Shown: positions 11,110 to 21,264 of the stretch, piece by piece
Layout of the letters: each line of letters opens with the position of its first letter
How positions within the stretch are numbered: the first letter of the stretch is position 1
The notes under the pieces: model-generated
Seen by the model: the letters and a program-made list of their open reading frames with translations, nothing else
What the model was told of the DNA's origin: nothing
The model's database searches: none
Assembly: GCA_023078555.1 (NCBI GenBank)
Contig: CM041199.1
Span: 2,483,101 to 2,547,100, forward strand
Source: Ulva prolifera
Lineage: Eukaryota > Chlorophyta > Ulvophyceae > Ulvales > Ulvaceae
Direction of reading: 5' to 3'
Length of the DNA stretch: 64,000 nt
Made by a program: the position numbers and the translations under genes

Positions 11110-13994
11110 CACTACAAGAACGACTTGACCAGGGACAGGCACCCGGAGGGCTGTTTGGTGAGCTCTCCCGGGTGATCGAGCGCAACTTCAGCGCCACTCG
11201 AATAGCTATATTGAGAGTACCGTGGTAGCCGATCGTGAGATATGTTGTTCCTATGAGTATCTGCGGGTGTCCGGTACGGGCCTGCGCGTTCTTGGAGATG
11301 CATGTGGATCGTCAGGAGCGTGTGTTTGTGTGTGCATGCCACCTGCTTCGGTCTCCGATGTTCGTGATTAGCATGCGCCGGCGTCGTCCGTCGACGTAGA
11401 GACAATTTACGTACCCATGTGCGTTCTGTATGCCTGGCACGAGTGCGTTGGCGGCATCGTGAGACTCTGCTTAGCATGGGGACACGCAGGTGAGCTGGTT
11501 CCCAGATCCGTCCACGCCTACGAATCACCAGATTCTTCGTACCCAATGACAGTCAAGTCTATCCTGCTGTTGGTGTCTGTCGATTTCGCGTGATAAGACG
11601 TGGAAGTCGCTGTCTTCGCCGGTTGTAAGTATCATTCAGTCCATCTCGTGGCTGGTAGGATGATAAACCTGGGCGTCAATAACGCTCGTACAGACTGCAC
11701 ATAGTCAATTATCTGCATATCAATGGCTTCGGAGTAGCCACTGGTGTATCATATGGCGCTTGGCTCCTCATGCGACGCGCGATTCCAGGCTGAGGTGCTA
11801 ACTGCCTTCCTTTCGTCACCTTTGATAACGCGTATCTCGGTCTACGCTGCGCCCATGGACACACGACAGATCGTTGTTGTTCACATGTGTGTCGTCTCGC
11901 CGTCGTTGAATGTCGAGTCGGGCGCGTTCCGGCGAGGCCGACTTGGCTCGAGCTTTCCCATGACGCACATCAGGCATGTCCCTCGCTCGCCGAGTCTCCG
12001 CTCGCGCCAGAAACGGCGTACATCTTAATAATGTAACTAAAGTGTGATGTTTGTCCTCTTCTGCGTCTCTTTATCGTCTTCTGTGGACGGATCGCGTTGC
12101 CCGGAAGTCGTTGTCGCGGGTGTATTTTTACTCTGTCCGTGGTAATTCGGCTTCCGGGTAATGCCGACGGGGAGCGTAAATCACATAGGATGCACCATTT
12201 CGTCGTTGAGCGTCGCATACATGCATCATAAAGTATTGGTATGATCACAGACAAATTACAGCTCGTGTCGCGCCGATCACCCATCGCCGCTGCGCCATGG
12301 CAATATGCCACCAATCGCCTACCGGGAATCCGCATCAGCTCTACAACTTTGTCACATCACATATCACCGCCCTGGCCCAATGGTTGCCGCTCTGCACAAG
12401 CTCTGTCATACGAGGGCCGGCATCCGGCAACCAGGCCTGCGCTTTGCAGGCGGATCAGCATGAAATGTAAATCAGGCAGAGACAACTATGGGCGAAATTC
12501 TCTCTTCTTCTGCTTGACTCCTATTACGACCAGCAGACGGCTGCTTGTGTTCAAAGACGTTGTTGTCGTGCCGTATCCAGCTGTTGCCTGCAAACGGGAT
12601 GCTTTTAGAGGCATAGCAGTCACCACGACGTGCCATCGTGCTCATCATAGTGCACAACTGCTGAAAATTGCATCACAGGCGGGAGCAATCCTCACCTTCA
12701 GCTTGTGGTGGCAGGCCAATGGTGGCTGCATCTGCTACCTCACAGGCTTCTCATTTGCCAGACTGCTCATGCAGCCGTTGCCCTGCACCAATCCTCATGT
12801 CTTGAAGCAGCCGTACACTGTCAGCCTCATGTCAGCGCCAGTGTTGACTGCGTGCAACACATCTTTTGCAGAAGCATACCTAGTATGGCGGGCCAGCTTC
12901 AGGTTGTCAGCCAGGCTGTAGTGTACTGAAGCAGAAGCTAATCATTCGTGAAGGCACCTGTACCCATCAGCACGTGTCCATGCAAGAGCTAAACATGGCT
13001 TCTGCTTGGTGCTCCTGTCTCGAGGAGACACCTGTCGAAGTTCGGGACATTGCTGAGGCGTTTGTGACACCTGTTGCTGAGTAAGGCATACCTGCGGTGA
13101 AGTGTCAACTTCGTCATGTTGCATTAAGAAGGCAGCACATCTGCATGCTTGACTCCCCTGCACACTCGAACTCGCTGTCACATGTTTTCTGGTCCATCCG
13201 CTAGATTGCACAGGAGCGGTCTCCGCTCCTACATGCAATTTAACACGACCAGACAAATGGGCAACTTCGTACCCCCCAAATAGACATCTCCTGAAGATAA
13301 TAACATCTCCATAAGACATCATGCGACTCGATGTTGAATAGAGACGTCCCATCGATTGGCATATTTCCTGTCGAGCTTAGGCGTACTTGTCTTGACCAAT
13401 GATCGCTGCAGCACTGGGGTACGACGACAACGCTCTTGAGTTTACGTCTACAGAGACAAAGAGACAAGAAGAAAGCAGCTGTCACTGGTATCAATGGGCA
13501 TGGTGGTGGCCACACTCTTCGCGGGGCTCGAATATCCAAAGTTGCAGCGTGGAAAACATGTATGTGCACGAATTCGATACTGATTGCCTGGCCGAGACAT
13601 GAGACAACTCTCCGTGTGTCGAGATAGCTTCAATGCTCCGCGTGTGCGGCATCTAATGGTAGTGTCAATGGCGTGCGTAAATGGCGTGCACCACCACGGC
13701 CCCGCGAGGTGGCATGTTATGTGAACTTGAACTTATTCCGGCGTTCGGATGCACGCCGTCGCACATTGAAAGACCCGGAGAAGGAAAGCATGCTGTTCCG
13801 GGCGATGGCACCCGACCAAACCACGCGCGACGTCGGTACTGCCCGGAAGATGAGAAATTTTGACTCCCGGGCACGCAGACGCGAGCTGCGTGACGCTCAA
13901 CCCGGAACTCTCAACCAGGAGACCGTAGCCACCAGTGTCCCTGGTCAGCCCGCTCGCCCGGGAGCCTGTCCCTGGTCAAGTCATTCTTGTAGTG
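11110..13994. mobile_element. CACTA (En/Spm superfamily) DNA transposon, 2.9 kb, apparently non-autonomous
   Basis: The left end starts CACTACAAGAACGACTTGAC. The reverse complement of the right end starts CACTACAAGAATGACTTGAC, and the match continues for about 38-40 bases with two mismatches. CACTACAAGAA is the classic En/Spm terminal motif. The flanks are GTA at 11107-11109 and GTA at 13995-13997, the 3-bp target duplication expected of this superfamily. A further copy of the TCCCTGGTCA motif lies just inside the right end (about 13938), as subterminal transposase-binding repeats do. No transposase or TNP-like domain can be read in either strand, so the copy is probably mobilised in trans or dead. 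The longest internal frame (12241-12921, plus) has no recognisable domain. Confidence 0.88.
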
Positions 13995-13997
13995 GTA

Positions 13998-14252
13998 CAT
14001 GCATGCACATCAAGCGACGCGTCGCAACGTTTCAATCCGCGTGGAAACCATCATGAGTGGAGTTCATCACCTGTCAGCCTGCTCTTCCTCCCAACACGTT
14101 CGTCTGTCGACATCACCCGGCGCAATGGTCCATGGTTGAAACTGCGGGATAATGAGTATACAGTACTCTTACTGAGCATACGTCGCAGATGTACCTGCTA
14201 CGATACCATGCCATCATGCCAGCATGATGATGACTGCAGTGTACATCTCATG
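13998..14252. other. Short intergenic gap between two mobile elements
   Basis: Unique-looking sequence between the CACTA right flank and the left target duplication of the next retroposon (14253-14265). No feature seen. Confidence 0.4.
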
Positions 14253-15585
14253 CACCGTCAATGTGCAGGGACTGCGGAGCCCTGCCCGCTTGACGCCACC
14301 AACCGATGGCCTCTGACTCCAGCTAGGCCGGGTCCGATGGGCGTGCGGGATGCCTTCGTTGGCATGTGCTGGGACTGCGGAGACGGCTTGGGCGATGCAT
14401 TGTCCTGGATACGGTGCGGCGTGGGCCGGCGAGGCTGCGCGGCGGTGTGCCGGGCTGGCGTGGTGTGCTGTGGCTCGGGGGGGTGGGGTTTGGGGCTAGG
14501 GCGGCCCCCGACAATCGGGCGGCCATGGCGACCTCAGGCAGCAGTGTGTTGGGCGTGGCCCTGTTGTACGGCGGCGGGCGTTGTGGTGTTGGCGGTTGTG
14601 TTGTTGTGTGTGTTACAAAGGAAAAAGCCGGAGGGGCCGGTAGCACCGCCAGGACCAAAAGGGAGAGCACGAACAACGCAAAGCGCACGCAGCAGGAGAG
14701 CAACAGCCAACGCCAAGGCAGAACAAGCACCCACACACCCCCACGCTCCCCCACACTACCACACGAACCACACACCGAAACCCGACCCACGCACCCACGC
14801 ACCCGCACGCGGCCCAGACACACACCCAAACCCAAACACACACCCAAGCACCCACAAACCCCCACGCCAACACGCCACACGACCCCGCCGCCCGCGCGGC
14901 TGCGGCAGCCCCATGCAGCGGCCCGGCCGGCGCCGGCCCCACACGGAAGCCGCCGGGGGCCCCCAGGACCCCCGCCCCAATGCCCCGATCAGGCCAGCCC
15001 CGAGTGCCGGGACAACACACATAGGGGCGCCCCCATCCGCGAAACCCGGAACGGAGCACGGCCGAGGCGCGCCGTGTGCGGGAGCCGGGGCACGCGGGCG
15101 AGGCAGCACACGCCGCCTACCAGCGCGTCCGAGCCTCGGGCGGCGCCCGGCCCGCGAGAGAGCGACGAGGACGCCGCGGGCGGCTCGCCGCTCAGGCCGG
15201 ATGGCCGGTGAGCGGCGAGAGATCATCACATGGGACCGCAAGTCCCGTCAGTACCGCCTTGCCCGCGTGACGCGCCATCAGCGGGGCAGCGGCGTGAACC
15301 TGGCGTGCAACGGCGCGGCAGAGCGTCGTGGAGATGTCGCGCGGTTGTGTTGTTGTGTGTGGGCCATGGGGTCTGTGCGTGCGTGTATGGGTGTGTGCGG
15401 ATCTGCGGATCTGGCGGATCTGTGTCGTTTGCTGCGCAGGTGATGGGTTTTCTGGGCGTACGCCCACCACGTGGTGGGTGTCGCGTGCGCGGGTGTCTTG
15501 GTGTTTGCTTCGTCTGCTTGCTTCTTTCGCGGTGCTGCCCGCCTTGCTGCCTTCAAGTTTGTCCTTGAAACACACCGTCAATGTG
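14253..15585 (+). mobile_element. Retroposon (LINE-like 3' part), host of a nested insertion
   Basis: Flanked by the 13-bp direct repeat CACCGTCAATGTG at 14253-14265 and 15573-15585, a target duplication of the size made by non-LTR retrotransposons. The plus strand ends in the family tail (GCGGTGCTGCCCGCCTTGCTG...TTGTCCTTGAAACA). Removing the nested insertion and its duplication leaves about 560 bp, so the copy is 5'-truncated. Its interior matches 36180-36680 (plus) and the reverse strand of 18440-18540. Long frames across it in several phases come from its GT/CA-rich composition and are not genes. Confidence 0.8.
14613..15340 (-). mobile_element. Nested retroposon insertion, 728 bp, opposite orientation
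   Basis: Bounded by perfect 21-bp direct repeats, starting GCGGTTGTGTTGTTGTGTGT, at 14592-14612 and 15341-15361. The 3' tail lies at the left edge, read on the minus strand (TTTTTCCTTTGTAA end), so the element entered the host copy backwards. The interior is GC-rich with CA/CCA runs. No intact reverse transcriptase frame is visible. Confidence 0.82.
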
Positions 15586-15899
15586 GGGTTGTGAATCACA
15601 ACTTTTAATCTTCGTTTTCCTGCCGCGCATGCTGCTGCAGCTGCGCAATGCTCGACGCAGCTACGTGGGCGGCGCCGGAATTCCGGGTGTTGTCATCTAT
15701 CGGAAATGCACCCAGACCTACAAAATAGCCCCGGTGTTTATATATATCCCACCATTGTGGTCATGATCACCACGCCACCCTCGCTGAAGCGCCGTCACGT
15801 CCAAATCTAGAGATCTCATTCACGAGCAGCAGGACAGCAGCAGAATGGCCTAAAAACGCTCATGTATATCGATATATATGCTTGGGGGGTTGGCCGCAC
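15586..15899. other. Intergenic, no gene supported
   Basis: About 310 bases with AT-rich patches (TATATATCC near 15738, GATATATATG near 15871). No framed coding sequence; the right part would be an intron if the exon at 15900-16079 is genuine. Confidence 0.35.
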
Positions 15900-16079
15900 C
15901 TGGCAGAAGGTGCCATCCATGCATGCGCGGCACTCCAGCATGTCCCGCCGCACGTTGGGGCACACGTGACTCTGCAGCAGGAACATGTGGACCGCCCCGT
16001 CCAGGATCCTGCTGCGGCCGCGAACCCGCAGCGCCTCGACGTCCACCTCCACACGGCCCGGCGCCCCTGCCGCAGACGC
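15900..16079 (-). CDS. Isolated 60-codon exon of an unrecognised gene
   Basis: Exactly 180 bases of GC-rich sequence framed by a TGCATGCAG acceptor (16080-16082 side) and a CAG|GTGCGG donor (15899 side). Both junctions are phase 0, the same style as the GMC introns. The peptide contains VEVDVEALRVRGRSRILDG, then a Cys-containing stretch HVCPNVRRDMLECRACMDG. I do not recognise the family. Neighbouring exons were not found on either side, so it may be a gene remnant left among repeats or part of a gene whose other exons are small. Confidence 0.38.
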
Positions 16080-16591
16080 CTGCATGCATGCGCATCACCT
16101 GTTTCGGTCTGCAACTCTCCACGCTGCAGGGGCAATGCTGCGCATTGTTGTCGTTGCTGCTGTGCCCCGCGGGTGGGGTGTTTGGAGGCCTCCAAGTTTG
16201 GAGGTGTTCGGATACCGGGGATATCCAGTCATCCTGCTCTGAAGCCGCCTGCTCTGAATTCAGGGTCCTTCGAAGGACCCTGCTCTGAAGCCGCCTTGCA
16301 TGCAAACACCATGGCCAATTCGACCTTTGCTGCGTGCCGGCTCCGGGCCTAACCATCGAGGTGCACGTTCGAGGTTACGTCTGAAACCGCAGACCGTTGG
16401 ATATGCATCTTGTGATGAGATTCGTCAATCCTTCGATTCCCGAAGGGGCGCTGTCGCTGCTTGTCTCGGGCGTGAGCATATCAACAAAATACTCGGGCAT
16501 TTTGTGCTCGCTGCGGGAAAACGTGGACATTGCAGAATATACCGGCATAAAAAACCATGCCGGTAACAAACAATGTTGAATCAAGTGTATC
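16080..16591. other. Intergenic, no gene supported
   Basis: Includes an imperfect inverted pair near 16255-16290 (GGGTCCTTCGAAGGACCC palindrome at about 16262-16279) and repeated CTGCTCTGAAGCCGCC units at about 16230-16295. No coding exon seen. Confidence 0.4.
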
Positions 16592-16767
16592 GGTGTCACG
16601 CCGGCTCGGTGTCACGCCGGCTCGGTGTCACGGCGGCTCGGTGTCACGGCGGCTCGGTGTCACGCCGGCTCGGTGTCACGCCGGCTCGGTGTCACGCCGG
16701 CTCGGTGTCACGCCGGCTCGGTGTCACGCCGGCTCGGTGTCACGCCGGCTCGGTGTCGCGCCGGCTC
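16592..16767. repeat. 16-bp tandem array, 11 units
   Basis: Eleven head-to-tail copies of GGTGTCACGCCGGCTC. Units 3 and 4 share one C-to-G change and unit 11 has an A-to-G change; the rest are identical. Because 16 is not a multiple of three, all three frames give the same repeating 16-residue peptide, which explains several spurious frames here. GTCAC and GCCGGC make the array palindrome-rich. Confidence 0.95.
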
Positions 16768-18070
16768 TGCCCACGCCACCCGAAGGAAGTCAGCCAAAGC
16801 GAAGCAGAGTGCGGGGCTGCTCGGAGCATACGCTGTGAAACTAGCTGCAAGCCAGAGAGCCACAGAAAGTATATCAACTCGGACAGGGAAGCAGGCTAGA
16901 GACATGTCATGCCAGGTTCACACATGTGCAGCGCGAGGTGTGACGGAAGCCACCATGGGGCAGTGGTCACTGAACATAGGACCTCCAGGGGTACTGGTGC
17001 CACCTGTTGCGGTTGCAGTACCAGATGCATTGTCTGCAGCCCCCCGTGGATTGCAATTCTGCTACAATAGCCGAGGAGCAGAATGTCGACATCGATCACA
17101 TGGGGAGTGGGATATAGCTATAGATTGTAACGTTTTCGCACAATGTGGCAGTAGCAGTGATGTTTCTGCAATTATTATGTGCAAGTCATGACCAGGCACC
17201 CTCGCGCCAACGCTTATCACACGGCATCGATGTCTTGGGTTACAAAAGAGTGAACGGGAGAAAACAAACACCGAAACCGAATCTCATCCACGGCATCGAT
17301 GTCTTGATCCCTGTTGATGGGATGAATTACTGCTATCTCTCGCTGGCGGTGATGGACGGGTCATGGGCAGTGCAGTTGTATCGACTTACAACATGCAAGC
17401 CGATCGGCTGATACGTGGAGGCCCTGCTTGCGTTGAACAAAGTTAAGTGCTTGTTTGAAGCTGCACTGCCAAGATACGACGCGCTTGTAAGAAATGCAGC
17501 CGCTCAACGGTCAGGCGACGCCACAGCGGCACCAGGACGCATCGAAATGTTCGCGAAGGCAGCGAATCGCAAGATAACAACACACTGAGGCTTCGTTGCG
17601 GTTTTTCGGCTGTCCTGATGCTCTTGAATGGATTTTTAACGTGACTGCACGTTAGCGAGGGTGGCGTGGTGACCACAGTGGTGGAAGAACACAGGGGGCA
17701 AAGTAGCAGCAGCATGCTGCAGCATTCGCATCTGAAACAAACACATGTCTGTAACCCGACAGGACACACACAGTATGTCATGGCCGTTACGGTTGTCGCT
17801 ATGGTTCTGCATGCTTGAGTCTTGTGCGAGAACTCGCACACCAGACATGCAAATCCCACGAATCAGTTCTGGCGCATGCCAATTCTTCTCCTGTTTTCAA
17901 ATGCAATTGTGGTTGTCACAGCTGCAGTCAACCACAGCTGAGCATACTGGAGTGGCGAAATGTGACTCAGCATCTATAGAAGCATCTGCAGGTGGGAGCT
18001 AGTATGCCTATAGCTAGAGAGGCCTAGAGAGGCCGGGACCTAACAGAAGGATCTGGACACAAGGATGTGT
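16768..18070. other. Intergenic, no gene supported
   Basis: Contains a short direct repeat ACGGCATCGATGTCTTG at about 17221 and 17292 (about 70 bases apart) and nothing else convincing. The frames present are short and lack domains. Confidence 0.4.
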
Positions 18071-18860
18071 GGGTTACAAGGATTAATGCGGCGAGGCGGG
18101 CAGCACCGCGAAAGAAGCAAGCAGAGCAAGCACAAACCCAGGCCCCCATAAAACACACACAGAACCCACCACGCGCCCAGCAACCGACGTCACACCTCGA
18201 ACCTCAGACCGCTACACAACCACACCCACAACCATACCCACAAGCACACACGCACCCAAAGAGGCACTTTCTCCTTGTAACACCCAAACAGACACACACC
18301 GCCCCACACACACCCACATCACAACGCCTGTCCCTGCGCATGACAGAGCGCCGCCCGACGAGGTGCCGCCCGAGGCCACCTGTCCGCTTGACTGCCGGGG
18401 GCCTCCCCAGCCCCAATTGGGGTGGGGTTTAAACCCCACCCCATCCCACCCCCAGACCCACAGCGCACCCTGCCAGCCTGGCAGGCCGCCACGCGGCCCG
18501 GCCGGCCCGTGTTGCATTGCACCAGGGACGACGCGGTGTCCAGGCCGGCCGTCCCCATGGGGAGTGCACTGCGCCGCGGCGCTGACATTCGAGGCAGCCA
18601 GCGGGTAGGTGACGCACACGTCGCCGATCACCGGCGTGCCCACGAAGAACGCCAGGATGTTAACACGCTGTGCGGGTCTGCGGGACCGGGGGACAGCCGT
18701 CGACGGGGCTGCCTGTGCCTTGACCGACTGTAGCGGCGCCGGCGGAATCGCCTGCGCAGTGTGGGGGGTGGCCGCACCAGCGGGGGCGTCGCGTCAGATG
18801 CAGCTGTGGCGGCAGAGGAGGGCGCGAGGACGGCCGCGTGCGTGAGGGAAGGGGGGGCCT
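18071..18860 (-). mobile_element. 5'-truncated LINE fragment with 3' tail and a trace of the ORF C-terminus
   Basis: The family tail lies at the left edge (GGTTACAAGGATTAATGCGG...GGGCAGCACCGCG at 18071-18130), so the element reads on the minus strand. About 400-550 bases upstream, the minus strand reads RRPAQRVNILAFFVGTPVIG, continuing DVCVTYPLAASNV (about 18580-18680). This resembles the RRPADV...DVTVTxPL segment that closes the reverse-transcriptase ORF of many algal and protist LINE elements. If right, this identifies the whole family as LINE-derived rather than a classic SINE. The frame breaks within about 150 bases. No target duplication was identified. Confidence 0.5.
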
Positions 18861-19899
18861 GGGCACCATGGGAGAGAGCGGGTGCGACCGGACGTGTGTG
18901 TACTGTCTAGAGAGCAGTATATCACGGGCATTAGGCCTGGTGTGTGCAACACAAATAAGCGCGCGGCTGTGCTTGTGTTGTTCACTTCTGGCATTGTTGG
19001 TCCGCTGTAATACCGATACAGACCAATTCTCAATATGGAGTGTTTATTAATTTGGACTCCGTCTAGACAGCTGTAGTCGACTTGAGTCTACGATACCATC
19101 TTAGAATACAGGGAAGGGATGGAATAACCTCTTCGATGTTGCGATGCTTCAGTTCGATGTGCATGGCTCTGTTCAGAGCCATACGCTTCCTTGCAAATCT
19201 CTTCAACGTCGGGACGTCCCAGTTCAGCCACACAGACGACATCGACATGAATGTTCACCATCCACAGTCACTCAGCGAGCAAAGCGCAGCGGATCAGAGC
19301 GATGAGCCCATATGAGAGTGGCAATCTCCTATCTGAGCGATTGTCGTTGGGTGCGCTGTTTGACAGCACCACCGTTCACGGGCAGTGCCAAGCCAGCTAT
19401 CTCGCAGAGATACGCACTTCCGGGTGGAGTCAGCATGTCCACAGTCCAGTACCCACAGAATAATTGTACCGTGTAGCAACTATCGCATTTTGTAGCTGGA
19501 TTTCCAGGCAGACACCGCTGGCGCCGGAACCGTCTCGCACACGACCAATGGCACGTAGTCTGACCAGACTTGAGTCGCTCAAGCCTCGATCAGAGGTGAA
19601 TTAGAAGTGGATGCGGCTAGCAACATCCTTGTCGGATAGTATCAACTTTGGTTGATCGGGACCACGTGCCGAAGCAACGTCTGTGAGTAGCTGTCGCTGC
19701 CGAGGCACTGCTGCCATTTGAGCATACACAGCATCAAAGACTGAACACCAAGCAACAATGACAAACTACAGAATACTTATGAAGTTGGCATTTGCCGGCT
19801 CCCAGTATGTTGGAGGCCACCTGCCGGTGCGTGGCCAATGAATGGCGAGCCAAACAACTTCCAGAAACCCATGTATAACAGTGAAAAAGCCCTCTTCTT
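18861..19899. other. Intergenic, no gene supported
   Basis: Average-composition DNA with short frames only. Nothing here shows splice framing or a domain. It ends at the left target duplication of the next retroposon. Confidence 0.4.
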
Positions 19900-20432
19900 A
19901 CACAGGCCCAGCATGCTTGCAGCCTTGTCCGCTTTATTGTGGTGACGGCTCGGGCGTGCCGCGTTTCGCTGGTGTCTTCCCCGTGCGCCTGTGTGTGGCC
20001 CGCCGTTGGGGCGCGGCCGGGTGGTTTGGGCGGGCTGGGCTGGCCTCTGGGGGTTGCGGGTGTGGGTTTGCGGGCGGGCGGGGTGGTGTGCGCGGGCTGG
20101 GGTTGGGGGGTTGTGCTGGGGGAGGCGGGGGCCTCCCCGGGCTGGGGGTTGTTGCGGTCTCGCTGTTTGTTTGCTGGGCGGCCTTGGCTGCTTGTGCTTC
20201 CGGGGCTCGTGCGCCTTGCTGTTGGGCGGGGTTCGGGTGGGGATGGGCGTGTGGGCATGGGCGTGTGTGTGGTTGTGTGGCCGTGTTGCTGTGTCCGGCG
20301 CGGGTGCTGCCGTTGCGTGGGTGTTTTGGTGTGCGCTTCGTGTGGCTTGCTGCGTGGTGTGCGTTTCCCCTGCTTCTTGCTTGCGGTGCTACCTGCCTCG
20401 CTTGCTTTGTCCTTGTAACACAGGCCCAGCAT
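19900..20432 (+). mobile_element. 5'-truncated retroposon, 503 bp, with 15-bp target duplication
   Basis: ACACAGGCCCAGCAT occurs at 19900-19914 and again at 20418-20432. Between them lie 503 GT-rich bases ending in the family tail (TTGCGGTGCTACCTGCCTCG...TTTGTCCTTGTA). The last 160 bases align by eye with 27000-27147 (GGCGCGGGTGCTG..GTTGC, GTGTGGCTTG). This is a clean example of target-primed insertion by this family. Confidence 0.85.
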
Positions 20433-21264
20433 CAACTGCTGACAATTGCAGACCGGCCACATATGATCTCTTATTGTCTTCGAAACACTCTCGGCGTGAG
20501 CAGTCAGTAGCGCAGCAACTCAACAGACAACACGTTACCCGATCACATCATCACCACATCATCACCACAGCATCGATTCCTGGCGACTCAGGGCGCATGG
20601 CCAACTGGCTGAAAACATGGAGAGGCAGGTAGCACGGCAGGCACTTCACAGTAACACACAACACACACCGCAGCCCCCATCACAGCAGCACTACTGCAGA
20701 CATGCAACAACATCAAGTTGCCCCAGTCATTCCAGGGCAGCTCAACAGCAACACATCTCAGTGCACGGACACCTGCGCCCGAGTGCAGGTGCACCAGCCC
20801 CAGCTCTTTGCGTTGCCACACGGGCGCACCCAGTTCCTAGCAGGTAGAGCCTAGCCTACAATTGGAGCAGCACCGACCGCTGCACCACCTTCTTCCCCGC
20901 CCCCAGGAAACTGTCCTGGTGGACCCATCCCAGCAAAACATGCAAGCCATCCCCCCTGCATCTCCGCACGCTGCACCCGGCCAAGCCTGCTGCGTTCCGA
21001 GGGTGATGAGAGCGATTGCGCCGATCCCAGGCGACGCATCCATTGACTGCGCTGCAGCCTCGAAGATTGAAATGCATGCTCTGGTGTAGGCAGTGCACTC
21101 CAGACGACAGCAAGGCATCATCGATCCTAGTGCTGCCGCCCGGGTAATTCGGAGTTGTCAACATTCCGAGAGGACACACTTCAGTACGTCAAGTTGGCTC
21201 TTCCTTTGCCCTGCTGAGCAGCAGCTGTTCCTCATGCAGGGCGGGCAGCAACCCCGGCAGCGCC
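20433..21264. other. Intergenic / 3' flank of GMC copy 2
   Basis: No exon recognised. Contains CATCACCACATCATC runs near 20545-20570 and AGGCAGGTAGCACGGCAGGC near 20626, a partial match to the retroposon tail. Confidence 0.4.

Noticed and set aside
13935-15443. A 502-codon open frame on the plus strand
   Set aside because: It runs across the CACTA right end, two retroposons and their target duplications, and is rich in Pro/Thr/His from CA repeats. It is compositional, not a gene.
16592-16767. Possible CRISPR-like array
   Set aside because: Units abut with no spacers and the context is eukaryotic; it is a simple tandem satellite.
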